Origin: Hyphomicrobiaceae bacterium | GTDB taxonomy: Bacteria; Pseudomonadota; Alphaproteobacteria; Rhizobiales; Hyphomicrobiaceae | Assembly (NCBI GenBank): GCA_021730785.1 | Contig: JAKFWF010000049.1 | Coordinates: 1 to 64,000 of the forward strand | Direction of reading: 5' to 3' | Length of the DNA stretch: 64,000 bases | Shown: positions 23,547-30,811 of the stretch, piece by piece | Position numbering within the stretch: the first letter of the stretch is position 1 | How the letters are laid out: every line of letters starts with the position of its first letter | Made by a program: the position numbers and the translations under genes | Notes under the pieces: model-generated | The model's input: only the letters and a program-made list of their open reading frames with translations | The model's database searches: none | What the model was told of the DNA's origin: nothing

Positions 23547-25126
23547 ACGCCGCCTTTGCCCGCATTGGCTTTTACCGCCGCAACATCGGCAAAGCTTAAC
23601 CGTTCGATGGCCATGGGCGGACGACCTTCGACAAGCAGGATCTGCGCATTCGTGCCGCGCGCAAACGCCGCCGCGATCTCGTGGGGGTACCCAAGTCTCT
23701 CTTTGTCCACGAAATCTTTGGCACGTTCGTCGTTCGACCCAACGGTGCCGAATTGCCCGCGCACAAAAGACAGCGAGCCGAGCCGGTCAGACACGAAGTC
23801 AAGAGTTATCTTGTCTCCGTTGGCGAAGAACTGCAGCACACCGGCATTGCCGAGAAATGTTTGCCATCCGGCTTTGTAGTGACGCTGCAGCTGCCCCAAA
23901 TCCTGCAACACGCAGACGAGTTTGACACCGAAGCCCGGGAAAAAAGCCGCAGCATTTTCCAGCACGGGCATGTGGCCGAGCAACGCCATCTCCTCGAGCA
24001 GAAACAGAATGGGCGGTTTGTCGCGTTCCCACGGACCTCGTCGTTCCAGTGCCGCGAGCGCGAGGCGCACGATGAGGCGCAGCCAACGGAAATGCGTGCC
24101 GATGTTTCCCGAAGGCAAGCACAGATAAATCGTCGTCGGTCGATCACGCAGCTGGCCGAGCCGGAAGGCGCTCGAACGCAACGAGGCTTGCAAGGGCTCG
24201 CTGTCGAGAAAGCGGAGTTGTGTCTCGGCCGTGGATACGATGGCGGACCGCTCACGCGGATTCTTGCGCAGGAAGCTGGTGCCTGCTCCAGCCAGCGCGC
24301 CGCCGAACAGGCCTTGTTTGGCGGCCATTTCCATGAACAGCGCGTTCTGCGTTGCCTCTGTCGGGTCTTTCGCGCCCGAGGCTAGCAAGCTCGCCTGCGT
24401 TGCCAGCAATTCCGGTGTGGTCAGCATCAGGAGCTGGCGAACAGTCACCAGGTTGCGCTTTTCCTCCGGAAGGGTGAGCGCATAGAGGATGAGCCCGCGC
24501 AGCAGGTTCTCGGCGGAGTTGGTCCAATGCGAGCCATCGGCGCCGCCCTCCGCTACGATCAGGGCTTGCGTCATCATGTCGACATCGTCGACCGCAACGG
24601 GGCTGGCCGGATCGATCTCGGCCAGCGGATTGAAGCACGAGGCCGCGAGCTTCGTGGCGTCGAACGGATCGAGGATATGAACGTCCTGCCCCATCACATC
24701 GCGGCGATGCTCGGCCGTCGCCGCAGCAAGCTCGCCCTTCGGGTCGAGCACGAGGGCTGAGCCCGGATAGGTGTAGAGCGTCGGCAAAAGTACGGTTGCG
24801 GTTTTGCCTGAGCGCGCCGATGCCGTCAGCACCATTGGCTTGTCATCGCCGACCCCGATGAGGCGGCCATCATGTTTGCCGAGCAGCAATTGCCCCTGTT
24901 GCCAGCCGAGCTCGGCGATCTCTCCGGCGCGTGCCCATCGTGCCCGTTCCTTGCGGTCGATCTGATCACGAATGACATCGGCGCCGCGTGGCAGTCTTTC
25001 GGCGACATGCGCCGAGCTGTTGCTGCCGGTACTGGCCGCGCGTTCATCGCCAGCGCGTGTCGCAGCGGGTGGAACCGGCTTGCCGAGCCTGTCGGCATCG
25101 GATTTGAACAGGTCGCTGAACTTCAT
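23543..25126 (-). CDS. TraG/VirD4-like coupling ATPase lacking the N-terminal membrane region
   Basis: A 527-residue TraG/VirD4-family ATPase (TraD_C/TraM-binding region included). Walker A is at about 101-109 (TASARSGKTATV), LVLDPKGELAAATAEHRR follows, and the Walker B-like ILFLLEEMALLGHM is near residue 370. Family members link the relaxosome to the type IV secretion channel. Classical members have about 100-150 N-terminal residues with two membrane helices; here that region is 90 polar residues without a membrane segment. It may therefore be a soluble variant or rely on another membrane protein. No other T4SS gene is in the window; the relaxase is 7 kb away. Confidence 0.85.
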   Translation of the reverse strand: MKFSDLFKSDADRLGKPVPPAATRAGDERAASTGSNSSAHVAERLPRGADVIRDQIDRKERARWARAGEIAELGWQQGQLLLGKHDGRLIGVGDDKPMVLTASARSGKTATVLLPTLYTYPGSALVLDPKGELAAATAEHRRDVMGQDVHILDPFDATKLAASCFNPLAEIDPASPVAVDDVDMMTQALIVAEGGADGSHWTNSAENLLRGLILYALTLPEEKRNLVTVRQLLMLTTPELLATQASLLASGAKDPTEATQNALFMEMAAKQGLFGGALAGAGTSFLRKNPRERSAIVSTAETQLRFLDSEPLQASLRSSAFRLGQLRDRPTTIYLCLPSGNIGTHFRWLRLIVRLALAALERRGPWERDKPPILFLLEEMALLGHMPVLENAAAFFPGFGVKLVCVLQDLGQLQRHYKAGWQTFLGNAGVLQFFANGDKITLDFVSDRLGSLSFVRGQFGTVGSNDERAKDFVDKERLGYPHEIAAAFARGTNAQILLVEGRPPMAIERLSFADVAAVKANAGKGGV

Positions 25127-25611
25127 ACGTGCACCGCATGTGGCATTTGAAGAACCGCGATCTGTCTATCGCCGGGCCGTTGCCAGCAACAAGCTCGCGG
25201 AATTTCCCGTCGGTGATTGCGTTGTCACTCTCGCGCACCGTCACTGTCGTCCCCGTCTAGTTTGCCAACCCTGCCACGGGATTGGCGCCGCTAGGGGACG
25301 CGGACGGGCAAGCCACGCGCTGGCGCGCGCCTTCATGGCTTGCCCTGCTCAACCGCGAAATCAGGGACCCACCTCGATTTTTGAGCTTGCGCACCCCGCG
25401 AGCATAGCCGCGGGGCCCCGCGCCATTGGGCGGCGCAGCGCGCAAGGCGCGCTTTATCGGCGCCGCCGGCATTCAAGCCCGAAAAATCGACGTTCCCCCA
25501 TATTTCACGGTTGCCCCGGACGCCAACCCGTAGCGGGCGGGTGGCAAGACGAGGACGCCATCGTGGGTGGCCTCAACCAACAGCAACCACCAACCCGAAA
25601 GGACCACTCCC
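25127..25611. other. Intergenic leader with conserved hairpin repeat (copy 1)
   Basis: A 485-bp gap without a gene. Positions 25364-25424 carry a sequence repeated at 29778-29838, with the stem CCCCGCG (25394-25400) / CGCGGGG (25409-25415). In both copies the repeat ends about 190 bp ahead of a paralogous small gene (25612 and 30031). Further weaker similarity is seen around CCCCCATATTT. It may be an untranslated leader or a regulatory RNA element carried along by duplication of the gene. Confidence 0.55.
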
Positions 25612-25854
25612 ATGTCGAACAGCAATCGCCCCAACAACAAACCGAGCCATCGCATCTACGCCGTCGTCAAACGCTCCGACAAAGGCGGCGCATCCGAAGC
25701 CAGCAGCGACTGGACCGAAATCGGCGCTGCCTGGCCGCACAAGGACGGCAAAGGCTTCTCGCTCAAGCTCGAGTATCTGCCGCTCAACGGCGCCGATCTG
25801 TCGCTTCGCATCCCAAGCGAGAAAGCCAAGACCACCGAAGGCGGTGCAGCATGA
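25612..25854 (+). CDS. Small conserved plasmid protein (80 aa), paralogue of 30031 and 11371
   Basis: An 80-residue protein with the family core SDWTEIGAAWPHKDGKGFSL followed by LEYLPLNGADLSLR. The paralogue at 30031 has the same WTEIGAAWPHKDG string. AAAGGA precedes the ATG at 25612. It is the first gene of a train of nine genes with stop/start overlaps. Its function is unknown, though the family is frequent on rhizobial plasmids. The large gap and hairpin repeat in front suggest this is where transcription of the train begins. Confidence 0.75.
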   Translation: MSNSNRPNNKPSHRIYAVVKRSDKGGASEASSDWTEIGAAWPHKDGKGFSLKLEYLPLNGADLSLRIPSEKAKTTEGGAA

Positions 25855-26036
25855 GCACCTTCTCCAACCTCCAGTCTCCGGACGACCGCATCCTCCTTGT
25901 CGATGATACCGACGAGGACGCAACCCAACTCCTCACCGTCATTTGCGACGGCGACCCGCGCAGCAATCGCGGCTTTGATTACTACTCTGGTGCGCGCTTT
26001 CAGCACGACGCCTACCGCAATGGAGGCATCGCATGA
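25851..26036 (+). CDS. Small acidic hypothetical protein (61 aa)
   Basis: A 61-residue acidic protein (RILLVDDTDEDATQLLTVIC) with an aromatic C-terminus (GFDYYSGARFQHDAYRNGG). It overlaps both neighbours (ATGA at each end), which is the main support. No motif recognised. Confidence 0.6.
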   Translation: MSTFSNLQSPDDRILLVDDTDEDATQLLTVICDGDPRSNRGFDYYSGARFQHDAYRNGGIA

Positions 26037-26230
26037 GCGAGACACCGATGATCACCATCGAGAGGCGCCGCTACGCGGCGCTGATCGAGGCCCTGAGGCT
26101 CGCGCGCTACGCGCTGCTACGCAGCGGCCGGCGTTTCGATTGCCCGCCACACGACAAGTACACGGTCGCCCACACCATCGATACCGCCATCGCCGAGGGC
26201 GTGGTGGTAGAGCGGGAGGTGCGGCCATGA
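26033..26230 (+). CDS. Small hypothetical protein (65 aa)
   Basis: A 65-residue helical protein (ERRRYAALIEALRLARYALL) ending EREVRP. Its last codons (GGGAGGTGCGGCC) supply the ribosome-binding site for the next gene, and both ends are ATGA overlaps. Function unknown. Confidence 0.6.
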   Translation: MSETPMITIERRRYAALIEALRLARYALLRSGRRFDCPPHDKYTVAHTIDTAIAEGVVVEREVRP

Positions 26231-26406
26231 AGCAACTCAGGACATACGATGTAGAGGTCATCACCCGCGATACCTGGCTCGGTACGGTTGTGGCTGCCTC
26301 ACCCAGACTTGCACAGCAAGCAGCTCGCGAAGCTTACAATCAAAACGCACTCAAGCAGATAGATGCGAAATTCATACGCATCCTCGTCGAGGAGGTGCGG
26401 TCATGA
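26227..26406 (+). CDS. Small beta-alpha domain protein, tandem family member 1 (59 aa)
   Basis: A 59-residue protein with the pattern YDVEVITRDTW, V-x-A and then a helix PRLAQQAAREAYNQ. The same strand-turn-strand-helix pattern occurs in the next three genes, so they look like a tandemly expanded family. It resembles the DpnD/PcfM-type small domain, a tentative comparison. It ends EEVRS, the codons of which form the next gene's ribosome-binding site. Confidence 0.6.
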   Translation: MKQLRTYDVEVITRDTWLGTVVAASPRLAQQAAREAYNQNALKQIDAKFIRILVEEVRS

Positions 26407-26624
26407 ACAAGCCACCCAAACAACGCCGCGCTGAACTGAGGAGGTTCAGCGTCGGCTATTATCTGGAGCAGGGGTTCCAGATCACCGTCAAGGCCAGGTC
26501 CGCGGCCGATGCCGAGCGCATCGTTCGCAGGCGCCTCGATACCGAGGCTGGAGAACTCAAAGGCAGCACCCGCGTCCACTACGACGATGATGTCCTGCTG
26601 GGCAGTCAGGAGGTGCGCTCATGA
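26403..26624 (+). CDS. Small beta-alpha domain protein, tandem family member 2 (73 aa)
   Basis: A 73-residue protein: basic start (MNKPPKQRRAELRR), then FSVGYYLEQGFQITVKARSA and a helix AADAERIVRRRL, ending GSQEVRS. It has the same layout as its neighbours and is overlapped by ATGA at both ends. The acidic stretch HYDDDVLLG near the end differs from the other members. Function unknown. Confidence 0.6.
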   Translation: MNKPPKQRRAELRRFSVGYYLEQGFQITVKARSAADAERIVRRRLDTEAGELKGSTRVHYDDDVLLGSQEVRS

Positions 26625-26851
26625 CCAAGGGGACCCGCAAAGCCAAATCGATTATGCCGGAAGGCATGAGGCGCTTCGATGTCACCATTGTCGAAGTGCT
26701 CCTGCATCGCACTTCCATTGATGCAACATGTCTGTTCCAGGCCAACGACCTCGCCCGCGACATGTGGGACGAGGATGGTGCAGAAGCCTTCCACACCGAA
26801 ACGCTCGGCCGCACCGACCTCATCATCGCCGACGAGGAGGTGCGCTCATGA
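26621..26851 (+). CDS. Small beta-alpha domain protein, tandem family member 3 (76 aa)
   Basis: A 76-residue protein with FDVTIVEVLLHRTSIDATCLF followed by the helix QANDLARDMWDEDG, ending DEEVRS. The final GAGGAGGTGCGCTC matches the ends of neighbouring genes almost exactly and supplies the ribosome-binding site for the next ATG. Function unknown. Confidence 0.6.
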   Translation: MTKGTRKAKSIMPEGMRRFDVTIVEVLLHRTSIDATCLFQANDLARDMWDEDGAEAFHTETLGRTDLIIADEEVRS

Positions 26852-27222
26852 ACCAGCTCTTTACCGTCACCATCACTGATCTGGGCGAGTATGAGGTCAC
26901 CGTCGCGGCCTGTAATGCCGCCGAAGCCTGCGCCATCGCCCAAAAGGCTCTCTTCGAGGAAGCAACAAAACTTCCGCCGGGGATGCGTCTCATCAAGCGC
27001 GATGCTGATACCAAAACCGAGCTCAAGACAGAAGTGCCCGTTCGGCAGTACGACGTCGACGCGACCTATACGGTCCGCTTCTCCATCCGTGTTCCTGCCA
27101 ACTCCAGTGAGGAGGCACAGCGTCACGCCCGGCGCATCTACGATGCCGAGCCGTTCCCATGGGAGCACGGCGTCTGCGATGACCGCATCAGGTGGGATAC
27201 CGCCGTGGAGGTGCGCTCATGA
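26848..27222 (+). CDS. Double-domain member of the small beta-alpha family (124 aa)
   Basis: A 124-residue protein carrying the family pattern twice. The first unit is FTVTITDLGEYEVTVAACNA with helix AEACAIAQKALFEE (residues 4-40). The second is YDVDATYTVRFSIRVPANSS with helix EEAQRHARRIYDAEP (residues 67-104). It ends VEVRS. The internal duplication supports the idea that this locus expands by copying a small domain. Both ends overlap neighbours. Confidence 0.65.
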   Translation: MNQLFTVTITDLGEYEVTVAACNAAEACAIAQKALFEEATKLPPGMRLIKRDADTKTELKTEVPVRQYDVDATYTVRFSIRVPANSSEEAQRHARRIYDAEPFPWEHGVCDDRIRWDTAVEVRS

Positions 27223-27545
27223 GCATCACAACCTGTCCGACCTGCCGCTCCACGACCGAATGGTCCTGGGTAGAGGCGTTCGAGAAATTCGGCTTCGAAG
27301 ACGGTGACGGCCTTGTCATGACCGAGCACGTCGCCGCCGCCCTGCGCACGCACGGCTATACCGTCGAGATCGAGCCGTGGGGATGCCACAACGTCACCAT
27401 CCGCTCGATCAAGACGAAGCGACAGAAGGAGCTCATTCCGGAGGGCATCAACTACGGCTACGATGACCCGCGCGAATACCTGCCCATGCACATCGTCAAA
27501 CTGCTCGATAATGCCTTTCCGGAGCTGCAGGAGGTGATGGTATGA
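27219..27545 (+). CDS. Hypothetical protein with N-terminal zinc-ribbon-like CxxC (108 aa)
   Basis: A 108-residue protein beginning MSITTCPTCRS, a single CxxC that could be half of a metal site. A mixed alpha/beta part follows with VEIEPWGCHNVTIRSI. It ends LQEVMV, with GGAGGTGATGGT giving the ribosome-binding site for the next ATG. ATGA overlaps at both ends. Function unknown. Confidence 0.6.
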   Translation: MSITTCPTCRSTTEWSWVEAFEKFGFEDGDGLVMTEHVAAALRTHGYTVEIEPWGCHNVTIRSIKTKRQKELIPEGINYGYDDPREYLPMHIVKLLDNAFPELQEVMV

Positions 27546-28216
27546 GCACCGCCATCATCATCGGCGCTCGGCGTCCGTCATTTGTCGTCAACCATGCCGC
27601 CCTTCCCGAAGCGTTTCGCATCAGCCCCAGGCGGATACCAAACGAATATTACCCGACTCCGCCGGAAGCAACGCGCGCGCTGCTCTCGGTCGAGCAGTTC
27701 GAAGGCTCGATCTGGGAACCCGCCTGCGGCGAGGGCGCCATCGCATCCGTGCTGATCGCCGCCGGCCACAAGGTCGTCTCGACGGATTTGGTCGATTACG
27801 GGTTCGGTATTGCCGGCGTCGACTTCCTCAAAGAGACGCGACCTCGAGCCCGGCACATCGTCACCAACCCGCCTTACGGCTCCGGACTGGCCGATGCCTT
27901 CATCACGAAGTCGCTCGGCTTCGCCGCCGAGACCGGCGGCTCCGTGGCGATGCTGCTCAATCTGGCGTCACTCGCGCATCGAACGCGCACCAGCTGGTGG
28001 CGCGCGCATCCGCCGGCTCGGCTTTACGCCATCGATGATGTCGTCTGCTGGCCAACGCATCGCTACGGGCCTGCCCCATCGCATTTCACCAAGCACCGCT
28101 ATTTCTGGGCGGTCTGGATCCCGAACCATCAAGGCCCCTCGGCCTTCTGGTGGCTGTCGTCGGCGGAGTTCCGCCAGCGGCAGTCTTTCCCCAAAAACAA
28201 CAACAAAAGGAGATGA
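27542..28216 (+). CDS. DNA methyltransferase-like protein (NPPY type, 224 aa)
   Basis: A 224-residue class I methyltransferase-like protein. Motif I region IWEPACGEGAIASVLIAAGH (about 56-75), an acidic strand end STDLVDYG and motif IV TNPPYGSG (about 102-109) identify an amino-methyltransferase fold that would methylate adenine or cytosine. No separate target-recognition domain is visible. Similar solitary enzymes are common on plasmids and phages as protection or regulatory methylases. It ends the run of ATGA-overlapping genes. The cofactor motif is PACGEG where many enzymes have DPxxGxG, so activity is likely but not certain. Confidence 0.75.
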   Translation: MSTAIIIGARRPSFVVNHAALPEAFRISPRRIPNEYYPTPPEATRALLSVEQFEGSIWEPACGEGAIASVLIAAGHKVVSTDLVDYGFGIAGVDFLKETRPRARHIVTNPPYGSGLADAFITKSLGFAAETGGSVAMLLNLASLAHRTRTSWWRAHPPARLYAIDDVVCWPTHRYGPAPSHFTKHRYFWAVWIPNHQGPSAFWWLSSAEFRQRQSFPKNNNKRR

Positions 28217-28219
28217 CCC

Positions 28220-28720
28220 ATGGGAATGGATGTCTGTGGAAAGTCCGGAGCGTATTTCCGGCGCAATATCTGGGGCTGGCGCCCCCTCGCCGAATGCGTG
28301 CGCCACATCGCGCCTGACACGTCGCGCAAATGCAAGCACTGGTTCAGCAATGACGGTGACGGTCTCAACGCCCGCCAGTCGAAAGCGATGGCGTTGATCC
28401 TCGAGGCCGCACTCGCCGACGGCACGATTGCCGCCTATGTCGCCAAGCGCAATGCGCGTCTCGCGACACTCACCGATGAAACCTGCATCACCTGCCATGG
28501 CACCGGCGTGCGTGACGATGATATCGGCCGCGAGCAGGGCATGACGCAACGCATTATCGAGACCGCCGGTCATCCCCGTCACCGCGAGACGGGCTGGTGC
28601 AATGGCTGCGATGGTCGCGGCCGTACCCGGCCGCTCGCCACCTGGTACCGCCTCACCGAAGACGACATCCGGGAGTTCGCAGCCTTCCTGCGGGAAAGCG
28701 AGGGCTTCCAGATTTGCTGA
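28220..28720 (+). CDS. Hypothetical protein with DnaJ-like CxxCxGxG zinc motifs (166 aa)
   Basis: A 166-residue protein. The N-terminal half (FRRNIWGWRPLAECVRHIAP) has an aromatic/basic surface. The C-terminal half carries CITCHGTG and CNGCDGRG (about 89-96 and 126-133), which together make one DnaJ-type zinc-binding site of four cysteines. The end is LTEDDIREFAAFLRESEGF. It starts 4 bp after the methyltransferase. DnaJ zinc modules bind unfolded protein or nucleic acid. Function here unknown. Confidence 0.65.
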   Translation: MGMDVCGKSGAYFRRNIWGWRPLAECVRHIAPDTSRKCKHWFSNDGDGLNARQSKAMALILEAALADGTIAAYVAKRNARLATLTDETCITCHGTGVRDDDIGREQGMTQRIIETAGHPRHRETGWCNGCDGRGRTRPLATWYRLTEDDIREFAAFLRESEGFQIC

Positions 28721-28755
28721 CCAATTCCTTTCACACACCGAACAGGGAGAAACCC

Positions 28756-29010
28756 ATGACGATCACACAGTCCGAAACCAACGCCGCCATCATCGCCGCC
28801 AATCTGGTTGCGCTGCATGCCCGATTGCAGCACGCCCTCGCGGAGACGACCGCCGCATCGAAAGCCATGTGCGAGGGCTATCAGAACCTCGCCATCGGCA
28901 CCATCCTCGACCTCGAACGCATCCTGCCAGAATGCGACGCCCTCTACCGAACCATCATGTTGCTGCATCGCTCGCCACTCACGTTCCGCGATAGCGAGGC
29001 GCAATCATGA
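28756..29010 (+). CDS. Small helical hypothetical protein (84 aa)
   Basis: An 84-residue protein, nearly all helical (AAIIAANLVALHARLQHALA). AGGGAGA precedes the ATG. It overlaps the next gene by ATGA. No motif recognised. Confidence 0.6.
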   Translation: MTITQSETNAAIIAANLVALHARLQHALAETTAASKAMCEGYQNLAIGTILDLERILPECDALYRTIMLLHRSPLTFRDSEAQS

Positions 29011-29231
29011 GCAATCGCGTTACTGTTCGCCAACTCATCGGGCTTGCATGTCCCAAATGTCACGATGATGCGTGTCTGAACCTCATTCTCACAACCTGGG
29101 CATCGCTGAGCGCAGACAGGACCCAACCATTCGGTGATCCCGAATGGGACCAGGACGCGCCTTGTGTCTGCAAGGCCTGTGATTTCTCCGGTATCGTTGC
29201 AGATTTTGCCTACACGCAAGTGCAATCATGA
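29007..29231 (+). CDS. Small zinc-ribbon-like hypothetical protein (74 aa)
   Basis: A 74-residue protein with two CxxC knuckles, ACPKCHDD near residue 15 and CVCKACDFSG near residue 55, spaced as in a zinc ribbon. It may bind nucleic acid or protein. The end (CAAGTGCAATCATGA) resembles the end of the preceding gene (GGCGCAATCATGA). A 45-codon frame follows at 29228 but has no other support. Confidence 0.6.
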   Translation: MSNRVTVRQLIGLACPKCHDDACLNLILTTWASLSADRTQPFGDPEWDQDAPCVCKACDFSGIVADFAYTQVQS

Positions 29232-29276
29232 GCGCCATTCGTATCCAGTCGCTCTTGCATGTGGCCGAGGGGCGTC

Positions 29277-29573
29277 ATGACAGAGGTGTCGAGTGTCCCG
29301 CTGATGCTCAAGCGGCGATAGGGCGGCGGAAATCGCGACTGGCTGTATCGGATATCGGCAGCTGACGTGGTGTGGACGATGCCCGCTGGCGAGGCGATGC
29401 GGTTTGGGTCGCCCGATGATGCCATCCTGACCTGGCGGCGTGTCAGGTCGATGGCGCAAGCCTGGCCGAATGCGCGCCGGTTCGTCTTCGCCATCTCACC
29501 TGACCGTAGCCATCTGCCCTCCTATTGGCAGTCCAGCGTTGCCGTGCCGCTCCAAACGGATGCCGCTCTCTGA
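29277..29573 (+). pseudogene. Small gene interrupted by an in-frame TAG (98 codons)
   Basis: An ATG at 29277 opens a frame (MTEVSSVPLMLKRR) that meets TAG at 29319-29321 and then continues in the same frame for 84 codons to 29573: GGGNRDWLYRISAADVVWTM, then FGSPDDAILTWRRVRSMAQA and NARRFVFAISPDRSHLPSYW. The downstream part reads like a real globular protein. Either a nonsense mutation has split a gene, or translation starts later at a GTG (29367). It has not been identified as a known family. Confidence 0.4.
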
Positions 29574-30030
29574 GCCTGAAGACGCACCAATGCGGGTGTG
29601 ACGCTCGTTCCGAGGATGCCGTGCTCAGATTTTGGCTCCTTACCGATTGCCTCAAAGCTGCAGCCCTTGCAGCCCTGTTGCTTTTGCCTCTTCTCGCAGC
29701 GTGGCGGCCATGGGGTCGCAGCCAGCGGCACCGCAGACGCGGTTGAAGTGCCGCTGGCGCTGCAATGGAAAAATGTCGGGTCCCACCCAAATTTTCTGCT
29801 TGCGCACCCCGCGAGCAAGTCGCGGGGGCCCCGCGCCGACGGCAGTGGCACTTCCGTGAGCAATCACGCGCCGCGAGCTCTAGCCGAAGCGCAGTCGTCG
29901 CCGTCTCAAGCACAAAATTCCGGTGCCCCCGTAATTTGTTCCATTGACCCCGCCGCGCTCGCTGCGAGCGACGAGGCGCAACAGGGCAGCAACGTCTGCA
30001 GCCCCTCACCACCCAGCAAGGAGACTTTCC
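29574..30030. other. Intergenic leader with conserved hairpin repeat (copy 2)
   Basis: About 450 bp with no supported gene. Positions 29778-29838 repeat the sequence at 25364-25424: a GGG(A/T)CCCACC start, then CTTGCGCACCCCGCGAGCA and GGCCCCGCGCC. The stem here is CCCCGCGA (29807-29814) / TCGCGGGG (29820-29827). Compared with copy 1 the stem is kept and one base pair longer while loop bases differ, which hints at selection for the fold. It again precedes a member of the WTEIGAAW family. Confidence 0.55.
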
Positions 30031-30240
30031 ATGACCACAGCACCCTCGAAACGCCCGACCCACAAGCTCTACAGCGTCTGCAAGCTCAAAGACGGCAAGT
30101 CCAGCTGGACCGAGATCGGCGCCGCATGGCCGCACAAGGACGGCGACGGCTTCTCGTTCAAGATGACGGCGATGCCGGCCCCCGGCGGCGAGTTCATCCT
30201 GCGCCGCGACCGGCCACGTCCAGCTCCGGCTCAGGCTTGA
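30031..30240 (+). CDS. Small conserved plasmid protein (69 aa), paralogue of 25612
   Basis: A 69-residue protein with the core SSWTEIGAAWPHKDGDGFSF, almost identical to the protein at 25612 in this part, and a Pro/Arg-rich end. AAGGAGA precedes the ATG. Together with its hairpin leader it looks like a duplicate of the 25.4-25.9 kb module. Function unknown. Confidence 0.75.
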   Translation: MTTAPSKRPTHKLYSVCKLKDGKSSWTEIGAAWPHKDGDGFSFKMTAMPAPGGEFILRRDRPRPAPAQA

Positions 30241-30251
30241 GGGAGGCGACC

Positions 30252-30518
30252 ATGACAAAACGCATCGCATCAACCGCATCACCCTCCACCCGCTGGCAGT
30301 TCGTCAACGACGTCTGGTCCCTCATCCGCGACGGCCGCCGCATCGCCGTCATCGAGCCGAGCTGGGACGACCACCACTGGTTCTTGTTCAGCGTCAACGC
30401 CGATGGCGGGCACGATTTCTGCGGTGCCCGTCAGCGCATCGTCGCCCTGAAGCTCTGCCTGCTGATCTGGGCCCGCCGCAACCCGAACGGCATCATCGCC
30501 GAGGAGGCGCCGCTATGA
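30252..30518 (+). CDS. Small hypothetical protein (88 aa)
   Basis: An 88-residue protein with a strand-rich middle (RRIAVIEPSWDDHHWFLFSV) and a Trp-containing helix (ALKLCLLIWARRNPNG). GGGAGGCGACC precedes the ATG. It ends in an ATGA overlap. Function unknown. Confidence 0.6.
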   Translation: MTKRIASTASPSTRWQFVNDVWSLIRDGRRIAVIEPSWDDHHWFLFSVNADGGHDFCGARQRIVALKLCLLIWARRNPNGIIAEEAPL

Positions 30519-30811
30519 CGCCGAACCTTGACACCGCCGTCGCGCCGCCGAAGCGCTGTTATCGCCGTCCTCGCCGTTGGGAGACGTTCGAAAAGCTCTT
30601 CGAGCCCATCGAACGCGATGGCGGGACCGTGCTCTGGTATCCGGGCGAGGTCGGCCCCGATCCCGATCCACACGACTGGTGGACCGTGCTCGATTGCGAT
30701 GGCCGCTTGCTGCTGGCTGCCGGCTTTCATTTCGTCAATCGCTTCGCCTTCATCCGCTGCGCGCGGCCGTGGGGCGGCGAGCCCAACGATCATCCCGAGT
30801 ACCTCTATTGA
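30515..30811 (+). CDS. Small hypothetical protein (98 aa)
   Basis: A 98-residue protein rich in Trp, Pro and Asp (GEVGPDPDPHDWWTVLDCDG, then RLLLAAGFHFVNRFAFIRCA). It is translated from an ATGA overlap with the previous gene and is the last small gene before the mobilisation region. Function unknown. Confidence 0.6.
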   Translation: MTPNLDTAVAPPKRCYRRPRRWETFEKLFEPIERDGGTVLWYPGEVGPDPDPHDWWTVLDCDGRLLLAAGFHFVNRFAFIRCARPWGGEPNDHPEYLY

